This document shows, one piece after another, positions 1 to 6,908 of a stretch of 19,664 bases of DNA. The number at the start of each line of letters is the position of its first letter. Within the stretch, counting starts at the first letter, position 1. The position numbers were made by a program, and so were the translations under genes. Under the pieces are notes generated by a model. The model worked only from the letters and a program-made list of their open reading frames with translations, had not been told where the DNA came from and searched no databases. The DNA comes from an uncultured Eubacteriales bacterium (GTDB lineage: Bacteria > Bacillota > Clostridia > Oscillospirales > Oscillospiraceae). The stretch spans positions 1 through 19,664 of the forward strand of contig USCO01000027.1 of NCBI GenBank assembly GCA_900553135.1, written 5' to 3'.

Positions 1-543
1 GGCATAGTAGGTGCCGTCCGCCTCCCGCCACACCTTGGGGTCACGGAAGTCCACCGCGCTGCCCCCCTCAGGCAGGTCTGTCTTGGTCAGCACCGGGTTG
101 AGGGGGGATTTTTCATAGTTGAGCCCGTCGCCAATGGCCACACACTGGGTCTGGACGTCCCGAAGGAAGCCCTCCTCGTCCCGCTCCCGCTGAACGCCGG
201 TATACATCAGCAGCTGACGGCCATCCGGCAGCTCCACGGCACCGCCGGAGAAGCATCCGGCGGCGTCGCAGGGCTGGTCAGGGGCCAGAGCGGCGGGCAG
301 CCGCTCCCAGTGGATGAAGTCCTCTGTGGTCAGGTGCCCCCAATGCATGGGGCCCCACTCGTTGGAGTAGGGGTGATACTGGTAAAACAGGTGGCATTTC
401 CCCTGATACCAGGAAAACCCGTTGGGGTCGTTCATCCAGCCGATGGTTGGGGTGGCGTGGAACGCGGGGCGCTCCTCCGGGGGGATGTGGGGCCCATACT
501 GGGCTTCAAAGTCTCGTGCCTTTTGCAGTTGTGTGCTAACCAT
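1..543 (-). CDS. GH32 beta-fructosidase (sucrose/fructo-oligosaccharide hydrolase), 3' end outside window
   Basis: Hydrolyses terminal beta-fructosyl bonds of sucrose or fructo-oligosaccharides. Only the N-terminal 181 residues are visible; the gene runs off the left edge. Seen: WMNDPNG at residues 36-42, with Asp39 as the family nucleophile, and FRDPK at 166-170, with Asp168 as the transition-state-stabilising Asp of the RDP motif. WGPMHWGH (63-70) is a further GH32 signature. The acid/base Glu of the EC motif would lie beyond the edge. There is no signal peptide, so the enzyme should be cytoplasmic. The start is the ATG at 543, preceded by AAAGGATGAG. It is last in a leftward operon, 36 bases after the binding-protein gene. 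Because transport is by an ABC system, the substrate is probably unphosphorylated, so beta-fructofuranosidase fits better than sucrose-6-phosphate hydrolase. Exact substrate is inferred. Confidence 0.93.
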   Translation of the reverse strand, partial: MVSTQLQKARDFEAQYGPHIPPEERPAFHATPTIGWMNDPNGFSWYQGKCHLFYQYHPYSNEWGPMHWGHLTTEDFIHWERLPAALAPDQPCDAAGCFSGGAVELPDGRQLLMYTGVQRERDEEGFLRDVQTQCVAIGDGLNYEKSPLNPVLTKTDLPEGGSAVDFRDPKVWREADGTYYA

Positions 544-579
544 AGAATCTCATCCTTTGATCGAATTTGCGTGGGGCGT

Positions 580-2283
580 TCAGGTTTCCGCGCCGGTATA
601 GCGGTCGTAGGCGGCCTGGTAGACCTGAAGAAGGTCGTTCATGCCGCATTTTTTCACCAGGAATTCCTTGTATGCTTCCCATTCTTCATCGGTGATGGCG
701 CCGCCGCCCTCACCGCCGTTTTTCAGCCAAAGGCCCTCCTGCTCCCGCACGGCGGTCTCAAAGTCGGGCTTGTGCCAGTCCAGGGTCTCCATCTCCATGC
801 CGGTGAGGGTGCAGTCCACGGGATAGACGCTGGTGTCTTTCACATAGGGCATCCAGTCCTCCTGCAGCCAGGTCAGGCGGTTGATGGCGTTGGGCTCCAT
901 GTAGAACACGTCCCGGTAATACTCTGCCAGAATCAGCTTGGGACCGTAGGTCTCGTACTGGTTGCGCAGCTCTCCGGCGCTCTTGCCGTAGGTCGCTTTC
1001 GCTTCCTCGTCGGTAATGGACATCCACATGCCGTTTTCATCCTGGCCGGTGAAGTAGACGCCGATGGGGCCGTAGTGCAGCTGCATCACCGTCTCACCGT
1101 CGTACCACTGGTCAAAGAACTTCAGCAGGTTGATGGGGCTCTCGCACTTGCCGGTGATGCACAGCTGTCCGGAGGAGATGGGGGAGCCGGGGCGAATGGT
1201 GATCTCGCACACGTCCTCATACTGAGTGCCCTCCGGTCCGGACAGGGGCGGCAGGAACACGTAGTCGTCGGCATAGTCGCCCATGAGCTCGTCGATGTAC
1301 CACCAGGTGGACACGCCCACATAGCCCTGCTGGCACTTGGCCATGAGCTGGCTGTCCGTCTGGCTGAACATCTCCACGTCCATGAGACCCTCGCTGTACC
1401 AGGTGTGGAAGTAGTCCATGCAGTCCCGGGAGGCGTCGGAGACGCAGACAAACTCCACCGTGCCGTCGCTTTTCAGGTGCAGGTCGTTGCACACGTCGTT
1501 GGGCCAGTTGGTAAAGCCGAAGCCGGAGTAGAAGATGTTCTGTCCCCAGCACCACTCGTCAAAGCCGGTGGACATAGGAATGGTGGTGCCGGCGTCGTTT
1601 CCGTAGTAGGTGTGGGACATGTCGTTTTCCTGGAACGCCTTCAGGGCGTCGTGGAGCTCGTCCAGGGTGGTGGGCACCGGGAGCCCCAGGGCGTCCAGCC
1701 ACGCCTTGTTGATCATGCTGAACTGGGGAATGGTGTAGATGGACCAGGCGTCATCCATATCCGCGCCGATGCCGGCAGTGGTCATCTGCTCGCCGGAGGG
1801 CAGGCCGTAGATCTTGCCGTCCTCCTGGGTGATGGCCGCCCGGATCTCCGGGTGTTCCTCCAGAATGGCGCACAGGTTGGGCATGATGTCCTCGGTGAGA
1901 TAGGGGGTCAGGTCCAGGAAGGTGCCGTCATCCCCGTACCGGGCCAGGTCGTAGTTGGAGAAGCCCACGCCCATGAAGGCGTCGGGATACTGGCCGCCGG
2001 TGATGCGGATGTTCACCTGCTCGGCCAGAGAGTCGGACATGGTCTCCCAGTTGATCTTGATGCCCACGTTCTCCTGCAGCTGGTTGAGCACCTCATTGTT
2101 TTCATAGCCGCTGGACAAGGCGGAGATGCCGCCCATGATGTTGAATTCCGTCTGCTCGGTGTTGGGGTTGATTTCGCCGGTGTTCACGTTGTTGACCAGA
2201 CCGCTGGAGCATCCGGCCAGGCCGGAGGCCAGCAGAAGGGCCGACAGGGAGAGGGCGATGCCCCGTGTCCAAACTTGTTTCAT
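580..2283 (-). CDS. Sugar ABC transporter substrate-binding lipoprotein (LplA-like, extracellular solute-binding family 1)
   Basis: Captures a carbohydrate outside the membrane and hands it to the two permeases encoded upstream. The 567-residue product starts with a basic n-region and a hydrophobic stretch ending in the lipobox LAGC, so Cys25 should be lipidated and anchor the protein to the outer face of the cytoplasmic membrane. The length matches the long LplA type of binding protein (about 500-570 residues) that accompanies LplB/LplC permeases rather than the shorter MalE type. It begins 16 bases after the LplC-like gene with GAAAGGAG as ribosome site and is followed 36 bases later by the GH32 gene. 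The GH32 partner suggests a fructoside or fructan oligosaccharide ligand; this is inference from neighbours, as binding-site residues cannot be read from sequence. Confidence 0.9.
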   Translation of the reverse strand: MKQVWTRGIALSLSALLLASGLAGCSSGLVNNVNTGEINPNTEQTEFNIMGGISALSSGYENNEVLNQLQENVGIKINWETMSDSLAEQVNIRITGGQYPDAFMGVGFSNYDLARYGDDGTFLDLTPYLTEDIMPNLCAILEEHPEIRAAITQEDGKIYGLPSGEQMTTAGIGADMDDAWSIYTIPQFSMINKAWLDALGLPVPTTLDELHDALKAFQENDMSHTYYGNDAGTTIPMSTGFDEWCWGQNIFYSGFGFTNWPNDVCNDLHLKSDGTVEFVCVSDASRDCMDYFHTWYSEGLMDVEMFSQTDSQLMAKCQQGYVGVSTWWYIDELMGDYADDYVFLPPLSGPEGTQYEDVCEITIRPGSPISSGQLCITGKCESPINLLKFFDQWYDGETVMQLHYGPIGVYFTGQDENGMWMSITDEEAKATYGKSAGELRNQYETYGPKLILAEYYRDVFYMEPNAINRLTWLQEDWMPYVKDTSVYPVDCTLTGMEMETLDWHKPDFETAVREQEGLWLKNGGEGGGAITDEEWEAYKEFLVKKCGMNDLLQVYQAAYDRYTGAET

Positions 2284-2299
2284 GGTGTTCGCTCCTTTC

Positions 2300-3187
2300 T
2301 CAGCCCTTCACCGCACCGGCCATAAAGCCCTTTTCAAAGTACTTCTGCACAAAGGGATAGATGACCAGCATGGGTACCGCCGCCACGATCATGGAACAGA
2401 ATTTCAGCAGCTCGGTGAGCTTGTTCAGTTCCGCATAGCCGCCGGAAATGGTGGCGGCCTGGGAGGCGGAGGCGGAGCTCTTGATGAGAATATTCCGCAT
2501 GACCAGGGGCAGGGGAGAGCCCTTGCCGCCCAGATAGATCAGCGCGGTGAACCAGTCATTCCAGTAGGCTACCATGGAAAAGACCACCATCACGGCCAAA
2601 ATGGGCTTGGAGAGGGGGATGACGATGCGAAGGAAAATGCCCATTTTGGAGCAGCCGTCGATCTGGGCGGCCTCGATGAGGTCTTTGGGGACGCTGTTTT
2701 GGAAGTAGTTGCGCACGATAATCATGTTGCCCACGGCCACGCCGCCCGGCAGGAACAGGGACCACATGCTGCCCACCAGACCGGTGCTCTTTACCACCAG
2801 GTAGGTGGGGACAAGGCCGCCGCCGAAATACATGGTGATGAGGAAGAAGATGCTCAAAAACTTTCGGCCCGGCAGGTCCCGCTGGGCCATGGGGTAGGCG
2901 GTGATGTAGAGCATGGTCACCGAGAAAATGGTGCCGATCACGGTGTATTTCACCGAGTTGAGAAAGCCGGAGACGATGTTGGGGTCTTTGAAAACGGCCG
3001 CGTAGCCTTCCAGCGTAAACCCGCTGGGGAAGAGGAAGGTTTTACCGGCGTATACATCGTAGGGGTCGGAGACCGAGGCGATCAGGACGTAGTAAAGCGG
3101 ATAGGCCACGATGATCAGCACCACCGCGGTGATGGCCACCAGAACGATATCACTGGTGCGTTCCGAAAATCCGGTGCTTTTTTTCAT
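2300..3187 (-). CDS. Carbohydrate ABC transporter permease (LplC/YtcP-like)
   Basis: One of two membrane subunits forming the sugar channel. The 295-residue protein has about six hydrophobic segments. The cytoplasmic EAA loop that docks the ATPase is seen as EAAQIDGCS near residues 172-180, followed by IPLSKP. The C-terminus ends EKGFMAGAVKG, the typical ending of the LplC/YtcP group. The reading frame stays open 45 codons further upstream, but I chose the ATG at 3187 because it follows a GGGGGTGG ribosome site and lies just 13 bases after the upstream permease stop. The longer version would overlap the permease gene and has low-complexity sequence. Second gene of the leftward operon. No nucleotide-binding subunit is encoded nearby; a shared MsmK/MsmX-type ATPase elsewhere is likely. 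Confidence 0.93.
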   Translation of the reverse strand: MKKSTGFSERTSDIVLVAITAVVLIIVAYPLYYVLIASVSDPYDVYAGKTFLFPSGFTLEGYAAVFKDPNIVSGFLNSVKYTVIGTIFSVTMLYITAYPMAQRDLPGRKFLSIFFLITMYFGGGLVPTYLVVKSTGLVGSMWSLFLPGGVAVGNMIIVRNYFQNSVPKDLIEAAQIDGCSKMGIFLRIVIPLSKPILAVMVVFSMVAYWNDWFTALIYLGGKGSPLPLVMRNILIKSSASASQAATISGGYAELNKLTELLKFCSMIVAAVPMLVIYPFVQKYFEKGFMAGAVKG

Positions 3188-3200
3188 GTTCTCCACCCCC

Positions 3201-4139
3201 TTAGACAAATTCCACGTCCGAGGCCTTGGACGCGATTTTGTTGACGATGAGCAGCAGGATGATATTGACCGCCGTGTTGAACAGGCCCACAGCGGTGGAG
3301 TAGCTGTACTTGGCGTTTTCAATACCCTGTTGGTAGACGTATACCGCGATCACATCGCTGGTGGCTTTGTTCAGGTCGGTCTGGAGGAGCCATACCTTTT
3401 CAAAGCCCACGTTCATCAGTCCGCCCGCCGCCATGATGAGGTTCAAAATGGCCATGGGCAGCAGCTCGGGCAGGTCAATGTTCTTGATTCGCTGGAATAC
3501 CGAGGCACCGTCGATCTTGGCCGCCTCGTAGAGCCCCGGGTCCACGTTGGCCAGGGTAGCCAGATAGATGATGCAGCCCCAGCCGGCGTCCTGCCAGATG
3601 CCCGAGGCGATGTAGATGGTGCGGAAGGCGGAGGACTCGGTGAGAAAATCAATGCTGGTGCCGAAGATCAGGTTGATGAGGCCGCCCGAGGGGCTCAGGA
3701 AGATGCGCAGCATACCGCACACCACCATGATGGAGATGAAGTGGGGGGCATACAGCACGGTCTGGACCAGCCGCTTATACCGCCGGAACCGGAGCTGATT
3801 GATGATGAGGGACAGGATAATGGGGATGGGGAAGGTCCAAAGCAGGCTGTACAGGCTGATGAGGACCGTGTTTTTGATCATACGGACACAGGTGGGAGAG
3901 CTGAAAAAGCGCTGGAACCAGTATAGTCCCACCCATTCGCTGCCGGTGTAGCCGCGGCTGGCTTTGAAGTCCCGGAAGGCGATCTGGATGCCGTACATGG
4001 GAATATATTTATAGATGATGGTCAGAACCACCGGGATCAGCAAAAGCAGATAGAGCTGCCAGTTGTCCAAAATCCGGCGGCCCAAGGACTTTCTGTGGGG
4101 GACCAGGACCTCTGCCGCGGGTTTGTATCGTTGACTCAC
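3201..4139 (-). CDS. Sugar ABC transporter permease (LplB-like)
   Basis: First gene of the leftward sugar operon and partner of the LplC-like permease. The 312-residue product has a first membrane span around residues 28-48 and the characteristic YKYIPMYGIQIAF stretch (43-55) of LplB/YtcO-type permeases. Its EAA loop, EAAKIDGAS, starts at residue 205. The start is a GTG at 4139, preceded by GGGAGTGAG. A nearby ATG at 4141 is in another frame and runs immediately into TGA, so it cannot start this gene. Expression should come from the promoter at 4312-4341 through a leader of about 165 bases carrying two operator-like palindromes, consistent with control by the divergent LacI-family repressor. 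Confidence 0.93.
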   Translation of the reverse strand: MSQRYKPAAEVLVPHRKSLGRRILDNWQLYLLLLIPVVLTIIYKYIPMYGIQIAFRDFKASRGYTGSEWVGLYWFQRFFSSPTCVRMIKNTVLISLYSLLWTFPIPIILSLIINQLRFRRYKRLVQTVLYAPHFISIMVVCGMLRIFLSPSGGLINLIFGTSIDFLTESSAFRTIYIASGIWQDAGWGCIIYLATLANVDPGLYEAAKIDGASVFQRIKNIDLPELLPMAILNLIMAAGGLMNVGFEKVWLLQTDLNKATSDVIAVYVYQQGIENAKYSYSTAVGLFNTAVNIILLLIVNKIASKASDVEFV

Positions 4140-4233
4140 ATTGTCTCACTCCCTAGTTAAAATCATGGTATCACAACTGCACGGGCGGTGCATCCCCTCT
4201 TTTCTCATGGTGGTTTTTGGTACCGGTACAAGA

Positions 4234-4249
4234 TGTGTAACGTTTCACA
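4234..4249. promoter_or_regulatory. LacI-family operator-like palindrome 1
   Basis: TGTGTAAC|GTTTCACA has mirror halves apart from one position and a central CG, the hallmark of LacI-family operators. It lies in the transcribed leader of the leftward operon, 49 bases centre to centre from palindrome 2. The distance would suit binding of a tetramer or of two dimers. Confidence 0.7.
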
Positions 4250-4282
4250 CACACCCAGAAAAGGACGCCCTGGAGAACCGAT

Positions 4283-4298
4283 GGCGAAACGTTACACT
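4283..4298. promoter_or_regulatory. LacI-family operator-like palindrome 2
   Basis: GGCGAAAC|GTTACACT on the plus strand reads AGTGTAAC|GTTTCGCC on the minus strand, matching palindrome 1 at 12 of 16 positions in that orientation, with its deviations in the outer bases. It sits just downstream of the predicted start of the leftward operon, where a bound repressor would block initiation or early elongation. Confidence 0.65.
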
Positions 4299-4311
4299 CT
4301 AATTTAAGCTC

Positions 4312-4341
4312 ATGATACCCCTTATTTCCTGGTTCTGTCAA
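4312..4341 (-). promoter_or_regulatory. Promoter of the leftward ABC transporter / GH32 operon
   Basis: On the minus strand there is TTGACA (4341-4336), an 18-base spacer, then TATCAT (4317-4312). This is a near-consensus vegetative sigma promoter, with expected transcription start near 4305. The operator-like palindrome centred at 4290/4291 would then sit around +15, a classical repressor position, and the second, centred at 4241/4242, around +64. Confidence 0.72.
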
Positions 4342-4450
4342 GGCAATTGCCTGTGGTTTTTGCGCTTCTCTGTTCTCTATAAAAAGACGGGTCATTTTTT
4401 GTGCAATGTGAAGAGAAATTAGGAAATGAAGCAAAAATCATAAAAACGAC

Positions 4451-4478
4451 TTGCAAAAAAACGTTTCACGGATATAAT
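4451..4478 (+). promoter_or_regulatory. Promoter of the LacI-family regulator operon
   Basis: TTGCAA (4451-4456), a 16-base spacer, then a perfect TATAAT (4473-4478). Transcription should begin near 4485. The spacer contains an operator-like sequence (4455-4470), so a bound repressor would directly exclude RNA polymerase; this predicts autorepression. Confidence 0.75.
4455..4470. promoter_or_regulatory. LacI-family operator-like site 3, inside the regulator promoter
   Basis: AAAAAAAC|GTTTCACG shares the central AAC|GTTTCAC core with the other sites but has a degraded left half made of A residues. It fills most of the -35/-10 spacer of the regulator promoter. The weaker symmetry suggests lower affinity than site 4. 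Confidence 0.55.
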
Positions 4479-4510
4479 GAAATTAAGTTCATGAAATTCC
4501 GTGAAATGTA

Positions 4511-4526
4511 CGTGATACGTTTCACG
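4511..4526. promoter_or_regulatory. LacI-family operator-like palindrome 4
   Basis: CGTGATAC|GTTTCACG is symmetrical at all but one base pair. It lies in the regulator's leader, about 30 bases past the predicted transcription start and 56 bases centre to centre from site 3, ending 21 bases before the chosen start codon. Confidence 0.7.
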
Positions 4527-4547
4527 ATGCTGAAGGCGGTGGTTTGT

Positions 4548-5549
4548 ATGAGACGGAGTTCCGCTCCGACTATGAAGGATGTGGCCCGGGAGGCGGGCGT
4601 GGCACTGGGAACGGTGTCCAAGGTATTCAACAACGGCTCGGTGGGGGAGGAGTACCGCCGGCGGGTGATGGAGGCGGCTGAGCGTCTGGGCTACCAGGTA
4701 AACAGCTACGCCCGGGGGCTGAAAACCAACCGGACCTATGCGGTGGCCGTGGTACTTCCCAATATCATCAATCCCTTCTTCTCGGTCCTGGCCCAGAGTC
4801 TGTGCCAGGCGCTGACCAAGCGGGGCTACCGCATGTTTCTCTCCATCACCGACTTTGACCCCGAGGCGGAGCAGCGGTATATCCACATGGCCCAGCAGAA
4901 CCAGGTGGATGGGATCATCGGCCTGACCTATAATCCCGACCTGCAGGTGGCGGACAAGGTCCCCTTTGTCAGCTTCGACCGCTATGTCAGCCCCAATGTC
5001 CCCTGCGTGGCGTCGGACAACTTCGGCGGCGGGCAGCTGGCGGCCAGAAAGCTGGTAGAGCTGGGCTGTGAGCGGCTGCTGTTTCTGCGCATTGGCTCCA
5101 CGGTGGCCGGAGAGTCGGATAAGCGGCGGGATGGGTTTGAGTCCTTCTGCCGCAGCGCCGGGGTGGAGCATGAGATCCTCTACCTGCGGGACAGCGACGG
5201 ATATGAGCCCTTCCGGGCATTTTTGCGGGAACACCTCCACCAGGGAAAGCTGGACTACGACGGCATTTTCTGCTGTACCGACGTGCTGGCCCTGGAGATC
5301 CAAAAGATGCTTCTGGAGCTGGGAATCCGCGCCCCGGAGGATGTGCAGCTCATCGGCTTTGACGGCACGGCCATCCATATGGGCCGGGCTCCCCAGTGCT
5401 CCACCATTGTCCAGCCCATCCCGCTTTTGGCGGAGACTTGCGTGGATATCCTGTTAAAGGAGGACAAGAGCGACCTGCCCAGTCTGATTTGTCTCCCCAT
5501 CAGCTATGCCGCCGGGGGAACCACCCGGGATGGGGAATCACGGGACTGA
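4548..5549 (+). CDS. LacI-family transcriptional repressor
   Basis: DNA-binding regulator, predicted to sense the sugar taken up by the divergent transporter or a breakdown product. The 333-residue protein has an N-terminal LacI helix-turn-helix at about residues 9-28 (MKDVAREAGVALGTVSKVFN), the hinge helix SYARGLKTN, then a periplasmic-binding-protein-like core starting AVAVVLPNIINPFF. GFDG near the C-terminus is the usual core signature. The frame is open further upstream, but those codons cover the promoter and operators. I chose the ATG at 4548 because it places the HTH close to the N-terminus and follows AAGGCGG. An in-frame ATG at 4527 abuts operator 4 and lacks a ribosome site. It is first in an operon with three envelope genes, and the four palindromes around its start predict control of itself and of the transporter arm. 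Confidence 0.93.
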   Translation: MRRSSAPTMKDVAREAGVALGTVSKVFNNGSVGEEYRRRVMEAAERLGYQVNSYARGLKTNRTYAVAVVLPNIINPFFSVLAQSLCQALTKRGYRMFLSITDFDPEAEQRYIHMAQQNQVDGIIGLTYNPDLQVADKVPFVSFDRYVSPNVPCVASDNFGGGQLAARKLVELGCERLLFLRIGSTVAGESDKRRDGFESFCRSAGVEHEILYLRDSDGYEPFRAFLREHLHQGKLDYDGIFCCTDVLALEIQKMLLELGIRAPEDVQLIGFDGTAIHMGRAPQCSTIVQPIPLLAETCVDILLKEDKSDLPSLICLPISYAAGGTTRDGESRD

Positions 5550-5562
5550 AGGAGGAAGGGCC

Positions 5563-6291
5563 GTGGCCAGCGAGTATCTCAAATGGAAATACCGGGATGT
5601 GAAGCCGGACCAGCACGTGGAGCTGACGCCCCGGCAGAAGTGTGCCAACTGGTGGTACTACCATAAATGGTATGTGCTGCTGGGCGCGGGGCTGCTGGCC
5701 ACGGGGATCTATCTGGGGGCCAGGGCACTGGGGGTCGGACAGGTGGTCCCCGATTACCAGGTGGCCTATGTGGGCGCCTCCGTGCTGCCGGAGGATACCG
5801 CCGCTGCGCTGGAAACTGCCCTGGAGGACCTGGGGCAGGACTGCAACGGAGACGGACAGGTGGTGGTCCGCCTGAACCAGTACGTCATGGGAGACGACTC
5901 CGGCGAGGGGGCTGTGTACGCCTACGCCGGCAGCACCAGACTCATGGCCGATCTGGACGCCTGCGACAGCTACTTCTTCCTGCTGGAGGACCCGGCGGCC
6001 TTTCAGGAGAACTATCAGGTCCTGCGCCGCCTGGACGGGAGCCTTCCGGAGGAGGGGGACCGGGACTATGAGGCCTGCTTTGTGTCTTGGACGGATTGCC
6101 CGGTGCTCCGGGAACTGCCTCTGGGGGAGTATACCGAGAAGGTCCTCAATCAGGAGATTCACGGGGACAGCCAGGAGGTCCTTGGCCAGCTTTATGTAGC
6201 CCGCCGGGGTTTTTGGACGGACCGCACCTGCGCTGCTTCCGAGGCCTGCGACGCGCTTTGGGAGGAAATCACAAGGGGGAGTAACCAGTGA
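5563..6291 (+). CDS. Membrane-anchored protein of unknown function
   Basis: I do not recognise a named family. The 242-residue product has a short basic cytoplasmic N-terminus, the aromatic patch NWWYYHKWYV (residues 29-38), a single membrane span at about 36-58, and then an acidic extracytoplasmic domain of about 180 residues. An aromatic WYYxKW motif just before one membrane anchor is, from memory, a recurring design in clostridial surface proteins; no function follows from it. The start is a GTG at 5563 with AAGGAGG seven bases upstream. An in-frame ATG at 5506 lies inside the repressor gene and has no ribosome site. It follows the repressor by 13 bases and overlaps the next gene by four, so all are co-transcribed. 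Confidence 0.8.
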   Translation: MASEYLKWKYRDVKPDQHVELTPRQKCANWWYYHKWYVLLGAGLLATGIYLGARALGVGQVVPDYQVAYVGASVLPEDTAAALETALEDLGQDCNGDGQVVVRLNQYVMGDDSGEGAVYAYAGSTRLMADLDACDSYFFLLEDPAAFQENYQVLRRLDGSLPEEGDRDYEACFVSWTDCPVLRELPLGEYTEKVLNQEIHGDSQEVLGQLYVARRGFWTDRTCAASEACDALWEEITRGSNQ

Positions 6292-6890
6292 AAGGGTGGA
6301 AATATGGGCTCACGCTGCTGCTTCTGGGCGGGCTGCTGAGCTTAAATGGATGCAGCCGGTACCCCGATCAGGCGGCGGACGGAACGCCCTGGGACCCGGA
6401 CTGGACCATGTTAGGGTCTGTCCTGGGGGTGGAGGAGCCGGAGAACGACTTCACGCTGCAGGAAAATTACTCTGTCCTCACCGGGGAGGACATCTACTAT
6501 GCCACCTGGGTCACGGGAGAGCCTGACGCCTACACCAACGAGGACGGCGAGGACGTGGAGGTCTATGACGGGCAGATCTACCTTCTGATGACGGGGTGTG
6601 CCGATGAAGAGTACGCCCGGCAAAGTATGGAGGATTGGATGGCCAGGGAACAGGAGTCCTATACGGTGACTGAGACCTGGACGGAAACCTGCAATGGCCA
6701 GGACTATACCCTCATGGCCTACCAGTGCGGCTCCGAGACCAACCCATACAGCCGGGGCGTTTCCGCCTTCACCGTCTACGGAAGCTATGCCATCAGCGCG
6801 GAGCTGGCCTGTCAGGAGGAGTTTGCCGGGGAGGAACAGGAGGTCCTGCTCCAGTTTTTAGAGGGTTGCCATTACAGCCCCCTGAATTAG
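6288..6890 (+). CDS. Small lipoprotein of unknown function
   Basis: The 200-residue product has a lipoprotein signal: basic start MKGWKYG, a leucine-rich core, then the lipobox LNGC with Cys22 as the probable lipid-bearing residue. The mature part is acidic and rich in Tyr, Trp, Asp and Glu, with no motif I can name. The GTG start overlaps the upstream stop (GTGA), which implies translational coupling to the membrane-anchored gene; an AGGGGGAG ribosome site precedes it. Together with its neighbours it is likely an envelope component whose production follows the LacI-family repressor. It could be an accessory substrate-capture or surface-stress protein; neither is supported by a motif. Confidence 0.8.
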   Translation: MKGWKYGLTLLLLGGLLSLNGCSRYPDQAADGTPWDPDWTMLGSVLGVEEPENDFTLQENYSVLTGEDIYYATWVTGEPDAYTNEDGEDVEVYDGQIYLLMTGCADEEYARQSMEDWMAREQESYTVTETWTETCNGQDYTLMAYQCGSETNPYSRGVSAFTVYGSYAISAELACQEEFAGEEQEVLLQFLEGCHYSPLN

Positions 6891-6908
6891 TGGAAAGAAG
6901 GAAGATTC

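Noticed and set aside
310..2325. 671-codon open frame on the plus strand opposite the binding-protein and GH32 genes
   Set aside because: It is antisense to clear genes. Its composition (Val, Gly, His, Leu, Ala rich, no domain) is the usual result of GC-rich third positions on the other strand.
4146..4208. A 20-codon leader reading frame on the minus strand ahead of the LplB-like gene
   Set aside because: There is no ribosome site at its first ATG, and at the internal ATG (4193) the GAGGGG is too close. The peptide shows no attenuation-type codon run.
4234..4298. Reading the palindromes as CcpA cre sites
   Set aside because: They share the central CG, but the outer bases do not fit the TG…CA positions of the cre consensus, and they occur around a LacI-family gene likely to own them.
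4171..4434. An 87-codon minus-strand frame filling the divergent intergenic region
   Set aside because: It covers both promoters and operators, has no ribosome site, and its sequence looks random.
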